The position numbers and the translations under genes were made by a program. The notes under the pieces were generated by a model, which was not told the origin of the DNA, made no database searches, and saw nothing but the letters and a program-made list of their open reading frames with translations. Shown piece after piece: positions 23,207 to 35,160 of a stretch of 64,000 bases of DNA. Source of the DNA: Bombyx mori (taxonomy: Eukaryota > Arthropoda > Insecta > Lepidoptera > Bombycidae); contig NC_085107.1 in the NCBI RefSeq assembly GCF_030269925.1, forward strand, positions 18,168,001-18,232,000. Direction: 5' to 3'. The stretch's first letter is position 1. Each line of letters starts with the position of its first letter.

Positions 23207-23488
23207 ATGTGGAGACGTGGGACACCAGGTAGGAACGAATTTCCTTCGGCTAATGTAGAATCGACACAATTTGCAAAGAAAAGAAGGAGAAAGAGAAAGG
23301 TATTATACACTACTCGCTTGTGTATACGACTGTCGCGCTCGCGCCTGCGCACGTCTCATTTAACGGTTTTATTCCACGCACTTTTTTCCACGGATTTTTT
23401 CTTACGGTTTTACTATCACATTTTTTTCAGTTCGGTCGCGCAGCAAAATCCTTATCCCCTCCAAGCCTGCCATAAGGGACTTCGTTCC
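23207..23488. mobile_element. GGAACGAAGTTCC-ended element, copy 1
   Basis: Inverted ends GGAACGAATTTCCTTCGGC (from 23232) and the complement of AAGGGACTTCGTTCC (to 23488). The interior is shared with 31912-32312, including TATTATACACTACTCGCTTG, CGGTTTTACTATCACATTTT and GGTCGCGCAGCAAAATCC. About 25 bp before the left inverted repeat (GACACCAGGTA) are also shared, so the true left end is further out. No functional ORF. Confidence 0.65.
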
Positions 23489-24612
23489 AATAAAAGAATA
23501 ATATGTTTTACTCTCTTAAGCTGGCCTTATCTGTTTCATTAAAAAAAACCTTGCTTAAGAAATGTATCTTTGTTCGACTAACTTGTACTTACGTTGCATA
23601 AAGCCGTTTCCAGTAAACTTCTATTATCTACACAACTTGGCAACACTGCCGTCATATGTAGCGGGAATTGTGAAGTTCGTATAAAATTCAAAACTCCCAC
23701 ATTTTCAGGAAAAAACTTAAAATGCCCGTTTAATTTGATGGCTTGTTTTAAATTTTGTAATTGGATCAATTAAATAATATAACGAAAATAATTCTTGAAC
23801 TTCGCGTGTTTGTGCTTAAGTTAGAAAATCAACTAACCAAAAAATCGTGCTTTTTTTCATAGTAAAATAGCTATTATTGACTATTCATTAAGATATTTTT
23901 CGTATTATCTATCGTCTTAGCCGTAGGCCGACCGACATTCACCTAATGTGTAGTTGTTACTGATTCTCATGGACAACATAAGTACTAAGAGCGTATCTTA
24001 GTTGCTTCCTATTTTTAATACTTTTCCTCAATCCTCGCTTAAAGAAGAATAGGCTATGGTCTAGCTATATAAATGCCGAGAAGAGAAGTTCATACCAAAC
24101 CAGAGTACTGGAACCAAATTTTGCAAATAACATCAATAGAAAGGCACTGTAGACAATCGCATTGTTTCCAGTTGATCTCAATAAACTTTGAATCAACACA
24201 CACAATTCCTCAGAGAACTACCCATTAACAAAGAGAACAAAAGTCGCTCTAGAGTCGATCTAGACATTCCATGAAAATTTCATAGTATAATTCGTTAATT
24301 GTCTTTAAATTTTATACATTAATTATATTCGGTAACAAAACTGTATTTATGAATTATCTATTAAATGGCATTTCGTATTGAATCGACACAGAGAAGTAAT
24401 AGCTTTTATTAAAACAACCTTGCTGCTGAAATGGCATTACCCTGTACGCACGTAAGCAGATTACAGACGCAAATTTGATGGCCGGTCAGACTACATTTGT
24501 AATTCAGAGGATTATGGTATCGATTTTATAAATTCATAATATGAGTTGAAAGGTGTCTTCTGATGTTATATTTTTCATTATGAATTCTGAATGTGAAAAT
24601 ATTGAAATTTTT

Positions 24613-24816
24613 ACTGGTGGTTGGAAATTATGTGGGTCCAGACGGGTAGGTACCACCACCCTGCCTGTTATTGCCGTCAAGCAGTAATGCGTTTCGGTTT
24701 GAAGGGTGGGTCAGCAATTGGACTGTGAAAACTGAGAGCTTAGAAACTCACGTCTCGAGGAGGATAGCGGCTCTTCCGATGTCTATGGGCTCCGGTAACA
24801 CCAGGTGGGACGTGAT
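24613..24816 (+). repeat. Bm1-type SINE body, diverged
   Basis: Contains GACGGGTAGGTACCACCAC, AGCAGTAATGCGTTTCGG and GATGTCTATGGGCTCCGG. The head is absent and the 3' end is degenerate. Confidence 0.8.
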
Positions 24817-25214
24817 AACAAAAAACACGGAAAATTAAAGATACTTTTAATTTAAAGCCAATTCAAATTTGCCTGTGTTTTAGGACAGTTAAAATAATTA
24901 TCTCAATGATATAAATAAATTGAATGGTCATTCCATAACATTAAGCATCAGGCAAAATACAAATTATCGCCTACAGACAATATGCATACTTGATGTAGCT
25001 AAATTAACGAAACCATAGTTACATGGTACAGCATGGGAGACAAAGCTTTCGACGTTTATTGTTCAGCGGTTGTCGGGTTTGTCGGAGATTCGATTTTCCA
25101 ATTGCATCCCATTCAGTTGCCCACCCCGCGTACAAAGGGCCCGGTTTCCTAAATTAATTTGCGAGTAATTCGAAATAATTTTATGTTTCCCTCTTATTTA
25201 AGTGCCATGTTTTT

Positions 25215-25460
25215 TTTATTTATTGCTTAGTTGGGTGGTCGAGCTCACAGCTCACCTGGTATTAAGTGGTCACTGGAGCCCATAGACATCCACAACGTAA
25301 ATGCGGCACACACCTTGAGATATAAGTTCTAAGGTCTCAAGTATAGTTACAACGGCTGCCTCACCTTTCAAACCGAAAAGCATTACTGCTTCACGGCCGA
25401 AATAGGCAGGGTGGTGGTACTCATCCGCGCGGACTTACAAGAGGTCCTACCACCAGTAAA
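25215..25460 (-). repeat. Bm1-type SINE body
   Basis: Minus-orientation copy running from a TTTATTGCTTAGTTGGGTGG tail complement to CCTACCACCAGTAAAA. It is near-complete for the body and has no tRNA-like head. Confidence 0.87.
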
Positions 25461-25701
25461 ATGTATATTTTTCTATTATTAGAAGACATTCCGCTGATTT
25501 GACAGAAGGACAAATAATATAATTTAAAGATATCTTATAAACCTTAAAAATAGGCTTTTTGTATTAAATTTCTGTGCTGTTAAAAAAATCAGGAAAGATT
25601 TAAGAATGATTCTTGACTGCATTTATTTTGAGTTTATTATATAATTGAATGAATGGTTAATTAGTATTTCAGACACGAGTTCAAAGCCTCAGTTTTTATA
25701 G

Positions 25702-25802
25702 TAAAATAGATGCCCCGCCCTTAAAACCGAAACACATTACTGCGTCACGGCAGAAATAGGTAGGGCGGTCGTACCCACCCGTTCTAACAAAGAAACCTCA
25801 AA
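25702..25802 (-). repeat. Bm1-type SINE, partial
   Basis: Only the 5' half of the body is present (CCGAAACACATTACTGCG, ACGGCAGAAATAGGTAGGG). It ends in AACAAAGAAACCTC where the consensus would read ACAAGAGGTCCT. Confidence 0.75.
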
Positions 25803-26814
25803 AAAACTCGCTCTTGTCAGACGACGGTGATCGCAAAAGTCAATGCACGTAATCGTGTAAGAGAAATATATTTTTTTGTATTTCAATCAAAGCTAAGTGC
25901 AACTAAAACATATAGAACAAAACTGAGAAATCGATATGCTTTAGTGATTTAGATTTTAGATTTAGTTGAGTGGGTCGGATTTTAATAACAAAAAAAATAA
26001 AATGTGTACAATTCACACGTGGTAGAAGTGAAACCTTCCAAAATTAAAATACAATTATCCTAAACGTCTTAAGTATATGTAAAATTTTGTCATTAGTAAA
26101 TAATTGTAAGGTAGCGCCCTCTGTGAATTGATATTTTAATTTCACGTATAATCCTAAATTAAAATTCACTACAAGAGCTTTCATACACACGTTAGTATTA
26201 AAAAATCTCACAGATGGCGCTGTATTAAATACTATGTATATTTCTGTCTCATTCTTTGCTGGCTTCATCCTACACATTTTTGTATTTGTGTCTCTTACCT
26301 GTCATTTTTTCCGTTGCATCCGATTTGAAATCACAACGATTCCAAAGAAGTTTTCACTTCAAAAAAAATCAGTGAATCACCATCCTGATACGGATTTTCA
26401 CGTTGCCGTAGTTTCGTAGGATAATGTGCGTCACCATAAAGGATCGGTCTACAGTTTTTCAATTTATTAGTACTAAGTCTCCGCAGAGCCTTTGGCTCTT
26501 TGTCGCATCGAATTTATTTGCGGTACAGCTAATTTTAATCCGGTTTCGAAATACTTCGCGGTCACGATTGTTATCTTTCAAATCATCTTTCTTCTTATTT
26601 TTTTTATTATTTGTATTGACTGCGGTAGCCTCTTGACGAGAATAAATAAAAGAGACCGCATCTCAAGGTCACTGGTGGCTTTCATGTTATGATGTCTATG
26701 AGCCCCGTAACAATTTTACACTAAGTTGTCCACCAGCTTGTTTGTGTATGTACTTAATAAAAACAGAAAAAAAGAAAATACATTCAGGATCACATACTTA
26801 TATTTTTATTTTAT

Positions 26815-27060
26815 TTTTTTATTGCTTATTTGGGTGGTCGAGCTCACAGCCCACCTGGTATTAAGTGGTTACTGGAGCCCATAGACATCCACAACGTAAA
26901 TGCGCCACCCACCTTGAGATATAAGTTCTAAGGTCTCAAGTATAGTTACAACGGCTGCCCCACCCTCCAAACCGAAACGCATTAATGCTTCACGGCCGAA
27001 ATAGGCAGGGTGATGGTACCCACCCGCGCGGACTCACAAGAGGTCCTACAACCAGTAAAA
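26815..27060 (-). repeat. Bm1-type SINE body
   Basis: Full body in minus orientation, very similar to 25215-25460. It is bounded by a T-rich tail at 26800-26822 and AACCAGTAAAA at 27050. Confidence 0.87.
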
Positions 27061-27863
27061 AAATTCAGCCTAATAGTACGATAATTAAGACTTTAAACTT
27101 AGTTAAATTGTTAAATTTAAAATGTGATTACATTCTCGTATAAAAAGTACGAATTTAATCTCTAAACCAACTGGACTTCAGGCGATTTTTAATTCATAAT
27201 GAAGCAACGAAATCTAAACGTATGTTCTTCCGACGTTTCCACGGACTATTGATAATAGAACACTAGAATTGCTAATCGATTTGAATGAAAAACAATTCTC
27301 CGTGCAAACCGATGGTACTCCACGGTTCGTCCGATAACAATTAAAAATTGCATCAGCAAAACAAATTGCATTAGCAAGGTTTGTTCTTTTAAAACTTTAA
27401 TTGAATTGCATTTTGCTCGAGACGGAAGGTTATGAATATTCAAAGAAGAACTATTCGCATTCGAGTTTTCAATTGAAATCGAATCTCTTAATTGTTTCAA
27501 GCTTAGGTTTGAAATTAATTTAATAATTAAAAACACGATATTTCCTGCTTGGATTCATTCGCGTTCGAACACCGAATCAAATAGTTATGAAACACTAGAC
27601 TGTACGTTGTTGGATCCGTGGAGGTCCGCTAATATCATGTTTTGTTTTTGCAGAATTAAATTAACGTATTTTTAATAGTCCTAAGATGAGCTGCATACAA
27701 GTCGGCATTCGGTAATCGTTTTAATTTAATGGATCGTTTTATAATAAGTAAAAAACGACGCTTTTTATGTGGAAAATAATAGATTTAAAATAAATTAAGC
27801 CCATACAGCCCGTGTAGAGTGCATGCTAACTCTCACTGTTGTGTTTGAGTTTGTCATGTCATT

Positions 27864-28215
27864 TTTAACCGACTTCAAAAGAGGAGGAGATTCTCAATTC
27901 GAATGTATGTCTTTTTTATGTTTGTTACTTCATAGCTTTTGATTGGGTGAATCGATTTTGATGATTCTTTTTTTATTAGAAAGCTGACGCTTCCCGTGTG
28001 GTCCCATTTCAATTTAGTCCAGTTCTGAGAATGGTATCCATGAGAAAACCTTAATATAAGTCTTAAATTTGCATTAAATACGTGCGCGACAAAGAGATGA
28101 ATAACTAAGTAACTCAATATCACGCCAACCGATTTCGATGATTATTGTTTTTAGTGTATATTCATTTGTTTTGGAATATCTTTTTTTTTTCTATTTGAAG
28201 TCGGTTTTTGTTAAA
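27864..28215. mobile_element. Inverted-repeat transposon with AACCGACTTC ends
   Basis: The left end TTTTTAACCGACTTCAAA (27863-27879) is the complement of the right end TTTGAAGTCGGTTTTTGTT (28193-28211). The interior of about 330 bp has an AT-rich sequence with GATTTTGATGATT repeated twice and no ORF. Terminal sequences of this kind are widespread in Lepidoptera. I do not assign a superfamily. Confidence 0.65.
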
Positions 28216-28462
28216 GCATGTCTATTTACAATTATTGATGACCGTAACAAATTGGTTTGAGTTTGGTTTAGACAAGTACTACTTCTTCTTGCCCATATCT
28301 CACATCATGTCAAGGCGGCAGCTTGTCCTGTTATCATGTTGCATAGTGATTTGGCATACGTTTTACGACCGGCTTCCTGTCTGACCTCAACCCTCCGTGG
28401 CTTATATTTCCATATATCTATTGTAACGTACCATAGGTAGGAACTTTTTCGGTATCATCTTT

Positions 28463-28706
28463 ATTTATTTATTTGATGGTTGGACGAGCTCACAGCCCAC
28501 CTGGTGTTAAGTGGTTACTGGAGTCCATAGACATCTACAAAGTTAAACGCGCCACCCACCTTGAGATATAAGTTCTAAGGTCTCAGTATAGTTACAACCG
28601 CTGCCCCGCCCTTCAAGCCGAAACGCATTACTGCTTCACGGCGAAACAGGCAGTGTGGTGGTACCTATCCGTGCGGACTCACAAGAGGTCCTACCACCAG
28701 TAAAAG
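28463..28706 (-). repeat. Bm1-type SINE body
   Basis: From TTTATTTGATGGTTGGACGAG to GTCCTACCACCAGTAAAAG. All body landmarks are present and the tRNA-like head is missing. Confidence 0.87.
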
Positions 28707-29671
28707 TTTCCTTTACTTCAATCAATTTTTTGTTCAACGATTTGCATTTTATTATTACAAACACTTAAAATAAAATTTAGATTTTCAAACAGCGCAGAGG
28801 AAAAAAAGTCACATTTCAACATCAGTTTAAAATGTTTACGCGACAAATGAATAGTCTAGTATACAGTATAACTAATTCGTCGTGCTATAGATATTCTATT
28901 TTATTATAATGCCTCTTCACAAATTTAAGCATTCAATTTACCGGATCACGTTTTGCGGCCGCGCGCAAGTCTAAAGCAGACTTTGTATTAAAACCTTTTG
29001 TGGGTAGGTAGCATCGTCTAAACAGAATTATTGCAGCCTTCTTTACTAAGTATCCTGAAGGAAGCGACCAAGTGCATTTCAGCAACGTTCCCTTGCAATG
29101 TTTTCAACAAGCAATAATGTTTATTGAGGAAATGATTGTTTTTCCACGTTTATCTTCCGACAACTTGAGTGACGTTCGTATAAGCTTGTGAACAGTTTGG
29201 CAGTTTTAAAACATGGCCTTGTATACTTCTACGATGGTAGTTTTATAGTGGCCTCATCGAAAAATGTATTTTTTGCGAAATATTTACAATGTAGTTCTAT
29301 AATTGAGTAGTGTTCTGGACGTGTTAATCTCAATTCGATAAAGGGGAAGATTCAAACTGACTTTTTAATTGTTCAGACACGCCTCATTAGTAATAAGGAG
29401 AATAAAGAGTGGTGTGTCGTCCAGTATATCACATATATATCAGTATATAGTGTTGACTTGGACCGGTGCTTCATACATTTAGAATAATAAATATTGAATA
29501 AAAACAAGACTACCGATTAGCCAGTTTGAGTTTTATATACATATATCTCAAATTCTTTAGCGCGCACAATAGCCAAGACCATTTACTTATTTTAAAATCT
29601 AAGGTGTCCAATATATTAGACTCAGTTTTTGAAGTAATACTGTATGTAAAAATAATCTACTAAAAAAAAAA

Positions 29672-30080
29672 ACACGTGTGGCACTCGGAGACTGCCGCGG
29701 TAAAGCTATTGCATAGCATGTTTTATCAACTTATACAATTATAAATCGACAATAATAATTTAATATTAAAACAACAATAAAATAAGACCACGCTATATTT
29801 ATCAACATTAATAAAAGCAAAATATTAACTGTCCCCTTCACACTCATAACCTAGACCGCACGAGGGAGAGATGGGCAAACTTATCAAGATGTGCATGCGG
29901 CAGCGCGACGTCACGCCGCGCGCTTATTCACATACACTACACAAGCGCAACGTGTGAATGTGTTGAACGCGAGCTACATAGTAGGCGTAGTGTGAGTGTC
30001 AGGTTATTTTTGTTACGGAATTTCTTGATTCAGTCGCCGCGCTCAAGGCCTGAGATAGAAGCTATGCAATAGCTTAAAAA
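29672..30080 (+). repeat. CpG-rich 400-bp element, copy 1
   Basis: First of four copies (29672, 42408, 53651, 61829). Starts ACACGTGTGGCACTCGG, has GCTATTGCATAGC near the left, CpG-rich interior including GACGTCACGCCGCGCGC, and ends GCTATGCAATAGCTTAAAA. The inner motif AAGCTATTGCATAGC and the end motif GCTATGCAATAGCTT are inverted repeats. No ORF. Class unknown. Confidence 0.75.
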
Positions 30081-30308
30081 AAATTATGACAATAAATAAT
30101 AATGTTCGTCGAAATAGACGAGAACGATGACCGGGTCGTATTACAGTGGTGAACTAAAAACTAGTTTTTATCGATTATTGAGTAGCCCGGAACCAATAGA
30201 GAAAATATTGCATAAGCATGTATGCGACAAGAATGCGTACCTATTTAACCTTTATTATAATTTGAAATTATATATTATTTTGTTTTGATTCGGTTGAAAA
30301 CATCATAC

Positions 30309-30541
30309 CTGTGATTCTTTGTCCGATGGACGTCATAGCCACTAAAGTGGGAGCGTACACGGTGAGATGTGGGGACATCGGCCTCTTCAGCGTCATGTTC
30401 TTGTGGTCGTGATCCTGGTAGCAGGGCGGGACGTACGCCTTGTACGTTATCTGGTGTTTGAGGCGCTGCGCATGGCCGTCGGCGACTTGGCATACAGGAC
30501 TTAGCAAGCCGGAAAATTTCGAGACCTTTCCGAATGTTTTC
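30309..30541 (-). CDS. SDHC: SDHC (succinate dehydrogenase cytochrome b560 subunit), exon with the SPH and quinone-site motifs
   Basis: SDHC and SDHD anchor the flavoprotein/iron-sulphur head of complex II in the inner mitochondrial membrane and bind ubiquinone and haem b. This exon encodes about 77 residues: a presequence-like basic region (K-T-F-G-K-V-S-K-F-S-G), a linker, then L-K-R-P-M-S-P-H-L-T-V-Y and S-I-G-Q-R-I-T-G. Ser and Arg of S-x-x-x-R correspond to the quinone-site Ser27 and Arg31 of E. coli SdhC. The residue before Arg, His in E. coli, human and others, is Gln here. The acceptor is TATTTTGTTTCAG before 30541 and the donor CAG|GTATGA after 30309. The exon starts in phase 1 (two bases complete a codon) and ends in phase 1. 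The ATG must lie in an upstream exon, because the frame is open through the acceptor. Confidence 0.9.
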
Positions 30542-31911
30542 CTGAAACAAAATAAGTGCGTTTTAAATCAAATAAATGCAACTAACTAAAAGTTTAAATC
30601 CTTTTTTCTAATCATAAAAAAACGTAAACAGGCCAATGTTTTTTATCATCAGCTAAAACAATTTCGTTTTGCCAATGGGTAGGAGTGATTACATATACAT
30701 ATTTATATATTTAAATTGAAATCGTAAATATCACATTGCTGTCTGATAATTATTTAATCAGCCGCACCAATTATTTAATCATTTATTATGACGTCACTAT
30801 AGATGCGTTGGTTATTCATGAACCAAAGAACCATTCCGTGATCGAGTTCGTTACATTTTATTTCTCTGATAAACACTATTGGAAAATAACATTATTTTAT
30901 AGCAACCGAATTATATCTTAGAACAGGTAAAGTACACCGATGCAAAATGAAAACAAATTCAAAAGACTATGCCCGAAAAAAAAAACTATGGGCGGTCTTA
31001 TCGCCGAAAGCGATCTCTTCCAGACAACTATCAGAGGGACAAGAGTCAATCAAAGAAATGAAATTAAGCACGTATCGTTTTAAAAAAAACAATATATCAT
31101 TCAACAATATTCATTTCAACTGAATAATGATAATATTACTATTATATACACAAAAATAAATTTAAATATAAAAATATTACATTTTATATAAATACATACT
31201 TTATTATGTCAAATATATTATGTTATGTAAAAAGCTCGACTCAACACTTGAGCGTCTAGATGATATCGAAACTAGAATTTTCTTATTACTTTCTTCAATT
31301 GCCTTTCACTGGAGAATAAGCATATTTTCAGTTTCATGTAACAAGATATATCGAGAATCATAGCTTCATATTTCATATACAGATCAATAATTTAATCACA
31401 AGCCCAATACCTCGCCAGCAGAGTATCCACGTATAGTGTAATTTTATACTATTTATTATATTTGCACAAAAAAAATACATAATTAAACTTTATTAAAATT
31501 CGAAGACGGCTCAAGCTAATAAAGATAAAACAACAAATTCTATATACGGCCACTTACCGCGGACTAATGCTGGAATCTTGTGATTCTCAACAAAGACTTA
31601 AGTAAGATTATTTCAATTAAAATTGGGAAACTTATCAGTGTGAACGAAAGCAGTGGTTGATATTATTCAAACAACTGTGAGCGACCCAAGCGAGATTCGC
31701 ACGTATTTTGAGTTTAAAAAAAAAAGTGAACCGACAAAAACACTGGACGTGAAAATCGCATTTTCAGTATTGAATCTTTTGAATAGAGAGAGAAACGAAC
31801 ACAATATTTTTTCAAAGCCCAAAATGCATTTAAAAATTCTGCTCGCTTCTTCAAAGCTCTTGTTTCGCAGACACAGTATTACCGTTTTGAAAGCAAACGC
31901 AATAAAAAAAG
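30542..31911. other. Intronic DNA upstream of the SDHC exon
   Basis: AT-rich, with the polypyrimidine tract and acceptor immediately next to 30541. No other exon is recognised. Confidence 0.45.
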
Positions 31912-32312
31912 ATGTGGTGTCGTGGAACACCAGGTAGGAACGAAGTTCCTTCGGCTAATGTAGAATCGACACAATTTGCAAAAAATAAACGTGGCTACTC
32001 AAGAGTAAAATGTATCTATAATGTGAGTATTCGCCACGTGCTTGTCCATGAATTCATGAGTATATACTATGCATTGGCGGGGTGGAGTGATAATAGAGAG
32101 AGAAGGGATGAGAGAACGAAAAGAAAGAAGGAGAAAGAGAAAGGTATTATACACTACTCGCTTGTGTATACGACTGTCGCGCCTGCGCACGTGTCATTTA
32201 ACGGTTTTATTCCACGGACTTTTTCTTACGGTTTTACTATCACATTTTTTTCAGTTCGGTCGCGCAGCAAAATCCCTATCTCCTCCAAGCCTGCCGTAAG
32301 GAACTTCGTTCC
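31912..32312. mobile_element. GGAACGAAGTTCC-ended element, copy 2 (longer)
   Basis: Ends GGAACGAAGTTCCTTCGGC (from 31937) and GTAAGGAACTTCGTTCC (to 32312) are near-perfect inverted repeats. Compared with 23207-23488 this copy has about 120 extra bases (roughly 31984-32122, with GGCGGGGTGGAGTGATAATA), so copy 1 is an internal-deletion derivative, or this copy has an insertion. Confidence 0.65.
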
Positions 32313-34854
32313 AAAAAGAGTTAAGCCTTCCATATAAAATAAAACAGTTCATAATTGTTTGGTAGATCTTAGTATATCACGAGCAGATGCTCAACTCGAT
32401 TGACTCGGAAATTAAAGATGAGATGACAGGTCATACCAGCTAATTTGCTAGTTCATTTTAGCTTTGAAGGCCAAGTACTTTAAATCAAACACCTAATTGC
32501 TACAGTTAGTCCTCTGATAAAAACGTCCTTTTTTATGTTGATTTAATTTTTAAAATAAATCAATTTTTATTTTATTTATTAAATGTATTTGACAACAAAA
32601 CCAAACAAATTGATCGTTTCCTTCAATTTTCGCCATTTGTAGACGTAAAAGTGGAAATAATAAACGTGAAATCCAACCGCAACAGCAGCTTTAATTATTA
32701 TAAAAAATATATATATCGAACTTGGCTCAAATACAAAACAGCTACTCAGCCACAGCGCCATATCTAATTCTGTAGGGAGAGCAATTTATTTCAAGTTCCC
32801 TCAACGTTTCGAATTTACACTATAAATTGAAATTGTATTGGGACTTTCACGTAGATTAGAAGTTCCGGAAAATAGTCGATTAAGATTCTATTTTGCAATA
32901 TGTATCTGACTAGAGTGACTACTCTCTAGTCACTCAGTCACTCTAGTTACTCAGTTCTACTCAGTCCCACCCTTTAGACCGGAACCCATTACTAAGGTCA
33001 AGTGGGTATGTAGCACCTCATCTGCTTTTGTCGCGAAGTATTTATGCGATTCCATTTGGAGATTGAAACAGCCTTAAGCTATTTACAAAGTGCATGGCTG
33101 CATTCACATTGTATATATTCCATAAACTCGGAAAACACTTAAAACTAAGTGAGATATCGTTGATCACCCATCGATGCAATAAATATAAAGTCTGCAGTTG
33201 GCACTAATATTTTATTACATCGATATATTGCAACTGGATACCATGGTGGAAAGCAGTACCGTTGTTTTTTTTCATCTAAGTATCAAAAAATCCAATAAAA
33301 ACAGTCCACCCGGTGTTCAGAGGTAATTGGAATCCAAAATACCTATATCCCGTAGTTAATAAAGTCACTTACCTTGATATGTGAGGCATAACTGGTTTGC
33401 GGGAGGCTAAACAATAAGGTAATAGCACTGCCTACGTTATGGCAATACGCATTAGCTGAACTATGAAAACACGTTACTAACATTCATGCTTATAAAATAT
33501 ATAGCTCTCATAAAGGGGGATCGTATTTTTTTTTAAATAAATGTTCTTAAATTATTATTAACTGAGAATGAATTGTCTCGCACAAAATCACAGACTGTAA
33601 TGTCGAACATTGATTTCATCTTGTTAACTCCGCTGTGCAGTCAAGAGTACAGTATTGCTGCGAGCTAACGATCGTGTTTTCAAGGAAACTGTCACCATTA
33701 ACTGCAACGCTGCAACGTCTACATTTTATTTAACACTGTCTGAACACCAATGAAGATCAATTACTTCCACTTCAACAATTACGCTTTAGTTGAAGCGGAT
33801 TTAAATTGGAGCGTATCATTTTCATTTCGTGTTATGGCTTTAAAATGTTTCTAGTTATGATTTATGTTTGTGTTATTATGGTCTTCATTCTGCGCGGCTT
33901 TGAAGTTATGAGGTGTCCGGTGTGAATATTTTTGGAATTTCAATGCACTTTTGAATACAGAATCCACTTCACTTTAATAAAAGGTTCGGTTTTTTTCAAT
34001 AAATATTAAATCTACGCTGCGCTTCATTGTATAGATTATATAGCTTCGCGTTTCAACGTTTACCTGTCTGACTGCCAGCTAACCATAGAAAGGTAAACTT
34101 CTTATGACCAGAATTAATAATGAAAGTATTATGTATGTCTAAAACATCCGCGAGTACCAAAGTAAAACATTTACAGAATCGCTTTATCGATCCAACCATT
34201 GGCAACGGCATATTTACGTAGAATATTATTTTGTCCAATCATGTTTTCTGCCCCACGACATATCCATAAAGCAGTGTAGCGATCCTAATATAATTTATTT
34301 AAAGACAACGACTACTACTGTAGGACATTCTACGTAACGTGTACAAGGTGTGAGGGCTTAAACATTCACAGAAAACATTAAATATATGTACGTTTGTTTA
34401 TCAGAAAAGCTGTATCACATGTTTTGGTTAATGTTTTCCAGTTACGAATTTTCATATTACACGTGTAATGTTCGGCACAAATTTCTTAGATGTATACATG
34501 AGGTCAGCACGAGGGTCTGGCAAAAAGAATTGAACAATGAAACACTTGTCGTTTGTTTCTCGTCCGTTACCAGTAAAATAAGATTTACGAGAAATACGCA
34601 TGAAATTAATACGATATTTATTTACTTTTGGACGATAAGAAGAAATCCGTTCGTTTCCCATAGTACCATAACATGATAAGAAAATTTTGAAGACAGGATT
34701 TTTTTTGCTAATTCGTCTGGTCCAACTCAAGGCCAGTGTTAAGTTGTTGTACCAGAAATAACACAAAAATTATTTATTTATTTTAGATAGCTTTACGGAA
34801 TCTCGATTATTTGTCTTCAATAAAAATATCCTATACAGACTAATGCCTACCAAA
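32313..34854. other. AT-rich DNA with very degenerate SINE traces
   Basis: No coding exon is recognised. At 32965-33070 and 33305-33350 there are faint resemblances to Bm1 (ACCGGAACCCATTACT; TCCACCCGGTGTT). A good donor-like sequence, CAAG|GTAAGT, lies on the minus strand at about 33374; its upstream frame has a stop and no ATG in the phase needed for SDHC. Confidence 0.35.
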
Positions 34855-34858
34855 ATAT

Positions 34859-35160
34859 TGTTACGCCTAGGGTTCGGGATAAATGAAATTCCACCGAAGT
34901 ATAAATCAAAAACTGTATTCAACACTTAGAACACTAAACGAACACTTTAAAACTCTCAATTCCCTTGTTCCGCTTCGCTTCAGGTGATCCGTTCGCTGTT
35001 TCGCTTCGAGTAGTTCCGATTACTGACTGACTGCGTGCGATCTCTACAACGCTTTTATAGCCGATAACTCATCCCTAGAATTATCGAGAATATTCCATAC
35101 ATCTCTAGTAGTGTTTTCCGCTATCTGACAATAGATGGCGTTGCACTTACCGGCGTAACA
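34859..35160 (-). mobile_element. Solo LTR of an LTR retrotransposon
   Basis: Read on the minus strand, the element starts TGTTACGCCGG and ends CCTAGGCGTAACA, so it has TG...CA ends in a short inverted repeat. It is flanked by ATAT at 34855-34858 and 35161-35164, a 4-base target duplication typical of Ty3/gypsy-type integrases. Internally it has a TATA box (GGCTATAAAAGCG, complement of 35052-35062) and about 30 bases downstream an initiator-like TCAGTCAGT, the architecture of an insect LTR promoter. No internal domain is next to it, so homologous recombination between LTRs is the likely origin. Confidence 0.8.

Larger units (their letters stand above)
2759..30308 (-). other. SDHC: Giant SDHC intron (about 27.5 kb) filled with transposons
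   Basis: This is inferred from a donor at 30308-30307 (CAG|GTATG) and an acceptor at 2760-2759 that join in phase, with uninterrupted homology across the junction. It contains at least eight Bm1-type SINE copies, a second SINE, Helitron remnants, LINE tails, a mariner relic, an RTE-clade LINE and several inverted-repeat elements, listed separately. It may also host other transcription units (see 12317-12570 and 15000-15330). The alternative is that the two exons belong to a rearranged locus or an assembly join; transcript data would decide. Confidence 0.7.

Noticed and set aside
31999..32337. Overlapping frames in the repeat at 31.9-32.3 kb
   Set aside because: They lie in an inverted-repeat element present twice in the window and are not conserved between copies.
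33374..33480. Good splice donor CAAG|GTAAGT on the minus strand, considered as SDHC exon 1
   Set aside because: In the phase needed to join 30541 the frame has a TAG shortly upstream and no ATG; at most it could be a 5' UTR exon.
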